64,000 bases of DNA, from the NCBI RefSeq assembly GCF_030145185.1, contig NZ_JAQYWB010000017.1, positions 24,063-88,062 on the forward strand, written 5' to 3'. This document shows, piece by piece, positions 63,701 to 64,000 of the stretch. The notes beneath the pieces were generated by a model, which searched no databases, had not been told where the DNA came from, and was given only the letters and a program-made list of their open reading frames with translations. The number at the start of each line of letters is the position of its first letter. The first letter of the stretch is position 1. Made by a program: the position numbers and the translations under genes. The DNA is from Desulfoluna sp. (lineage in GTDB: Bacteria > Desulfobacterota > Desulfobacteria > Desulfobacterales > Desulfolunaceae).

Positions 63701-63834
63701 AGGCTAAAGGCTAAAGGCTAAAGGCTAAAGGCTAAAGGCTAAAGGCCAAAGGCTAAAGGCCAAAGGCCAAAGGCTAAAGGCTAAAGGCTAAAGGCCAAAG
63801 GCTAAAGGCCAAAGGCTAAAGGCTAAAGGCTAAA
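63681..63834 (+). repeat. Tandem heptamer array (GGCTAAA/GGCCAAA, 22 copies)
   Basis: Twenty-two contiguous 7-bp units run from 63681 to 63834. Units 10, 12, 13, 17 and 19 are GGCCAAA and all others GGCTAAA. The array begins inside the 3' end of the RAYT gene and supplies its stop codon. All three frames meet TAA within seven codons while reading the GGCTAAA form, so copy changes only alter the last few residues. Confidence 0.97.
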
Positions 63835-63928
63835 GAAAAAGAAACTATTCAGCTTGCCTTCGCCAGGTCGTTCGAGGCAAATGACAGAAAGATTCAAATG
63901 CCAATACGTCACGTCTTTTCATCACCGC

Positions 63929-63956
63929 GTAGGGTGCGGCTCCCGCACCTTCTACC
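63929..63956 (+). repeat. REP-like hairpin with GTAG foot
   Basis: GTAG is followed by GGTGCGG-CTC-CCGCACC (perfect 7-bp stem) and TTCTAC. The tetranucleotide GTAG before a GC-rich hairpin is the known signature of REP elements recognised by RAYT proteins, and a RAYT gene ends 230 bp upstream. Nothing else is recognised from 63835 to 64000. Confidence 0.65.
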
Positions 63957-64000
63957 GTAGAGAGGACCCTCGGCCTCGCAAGTTAACGATGACCACGAGT

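Noticed and set aside
63681..63834. CRISPR array
   Set aside because: The repeats are 7 bp, directly contiguous and without spacers; no cas genes are present.

Overview
This window looks like chromosomal DNA of an anaerobic, moderately GC-rich Gram-negative bacterium, most likely a sulfate-reducer-type member of the Desulfobacterota (former Deltaproteobacteria). This is inferred from the mix of genes: B12-dependent ethanolamine degradation inside a microcompartment, a WtpA-type tungstate/molybdate transporter, heavy use of sigma-54 regulators, tandem PilT/PilU ATPases, HD-GYP, HDOD and GGDEF signalling proteins, and TolC-dependent exporters. No rRNA gene is present to confirm the placement.

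Layout. (1) 1-14.7 kb, all on the minus strand: an ethanolamine utilisation locus. In transcription order it has a BMC shell gene with its own strong sigma-54 promoter, the remnant of a solute-binding-protein gene, a hybrid sensor kinase and a sigma-54 response regulator, then eutB-eutC-eutA-eutL-(EutK-like BMC)-eutE-eutQ and an iron alcohol dehydrogenase cut by the window edge. EutBC release acetaldehyde and ammonia from ethanolamine, EutA reactivates EutBC, EutE makes acetyl-CoA, the alcohol dehydrogenase makes ethanol, and the BMC proteins form the shell. (2) 15-25 kb, housekeeping: dnaK, grpE, SRP RNA, tilS, ftsH, folP, a YbbR protein without the usual cdaA, and coaX. (3) 25-34.8 kb: a small-protein/zinc-ribbon/pilU/pilT operon, yggT, proC, a sodium:solute symporter, two alpha/beta hydrolases, a zinc-ribbon HDOD protein and tRNA-Ala(GGC). 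(4) 34.8-40.2 kb: a tetR-tolC-hlyD-ABC2-ABC2 export operon with no ATPase gene. (5) 40.9-49.9 kb: an HD-GYP response regulator, a GAF-type sigma-54 activator, and a divergent operon (111-aa protein, periplasmic adaptor, and an RND pump fused in one 1472-codon frame to a TolC-like outer-membrane factor). Three palindromes and a clear -24/-12 promoter lie between activator and operon. (6) 50-56 kb: a membrane protein, wtpABC, and a large RTX/beta-propeller/ankyrin composite protein. (7) 56-64 kb: a radical SAM protein, a diguanylate cyclase, a small acidic protein, a LysR regulator, a PP2C phosphatase, a glycosyltransferase, and a RAYT transposase with a heptamer array and a REP-like hairpin.

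The strongest candidates for something new are the RND-outer-membrane-factor fusion with its dedicated sigma-54 circuit, the sigma-54 control architecture of the eut locus, and a dispersed hairpin repeat with four copies in the window, one of them inside the wtp operon.
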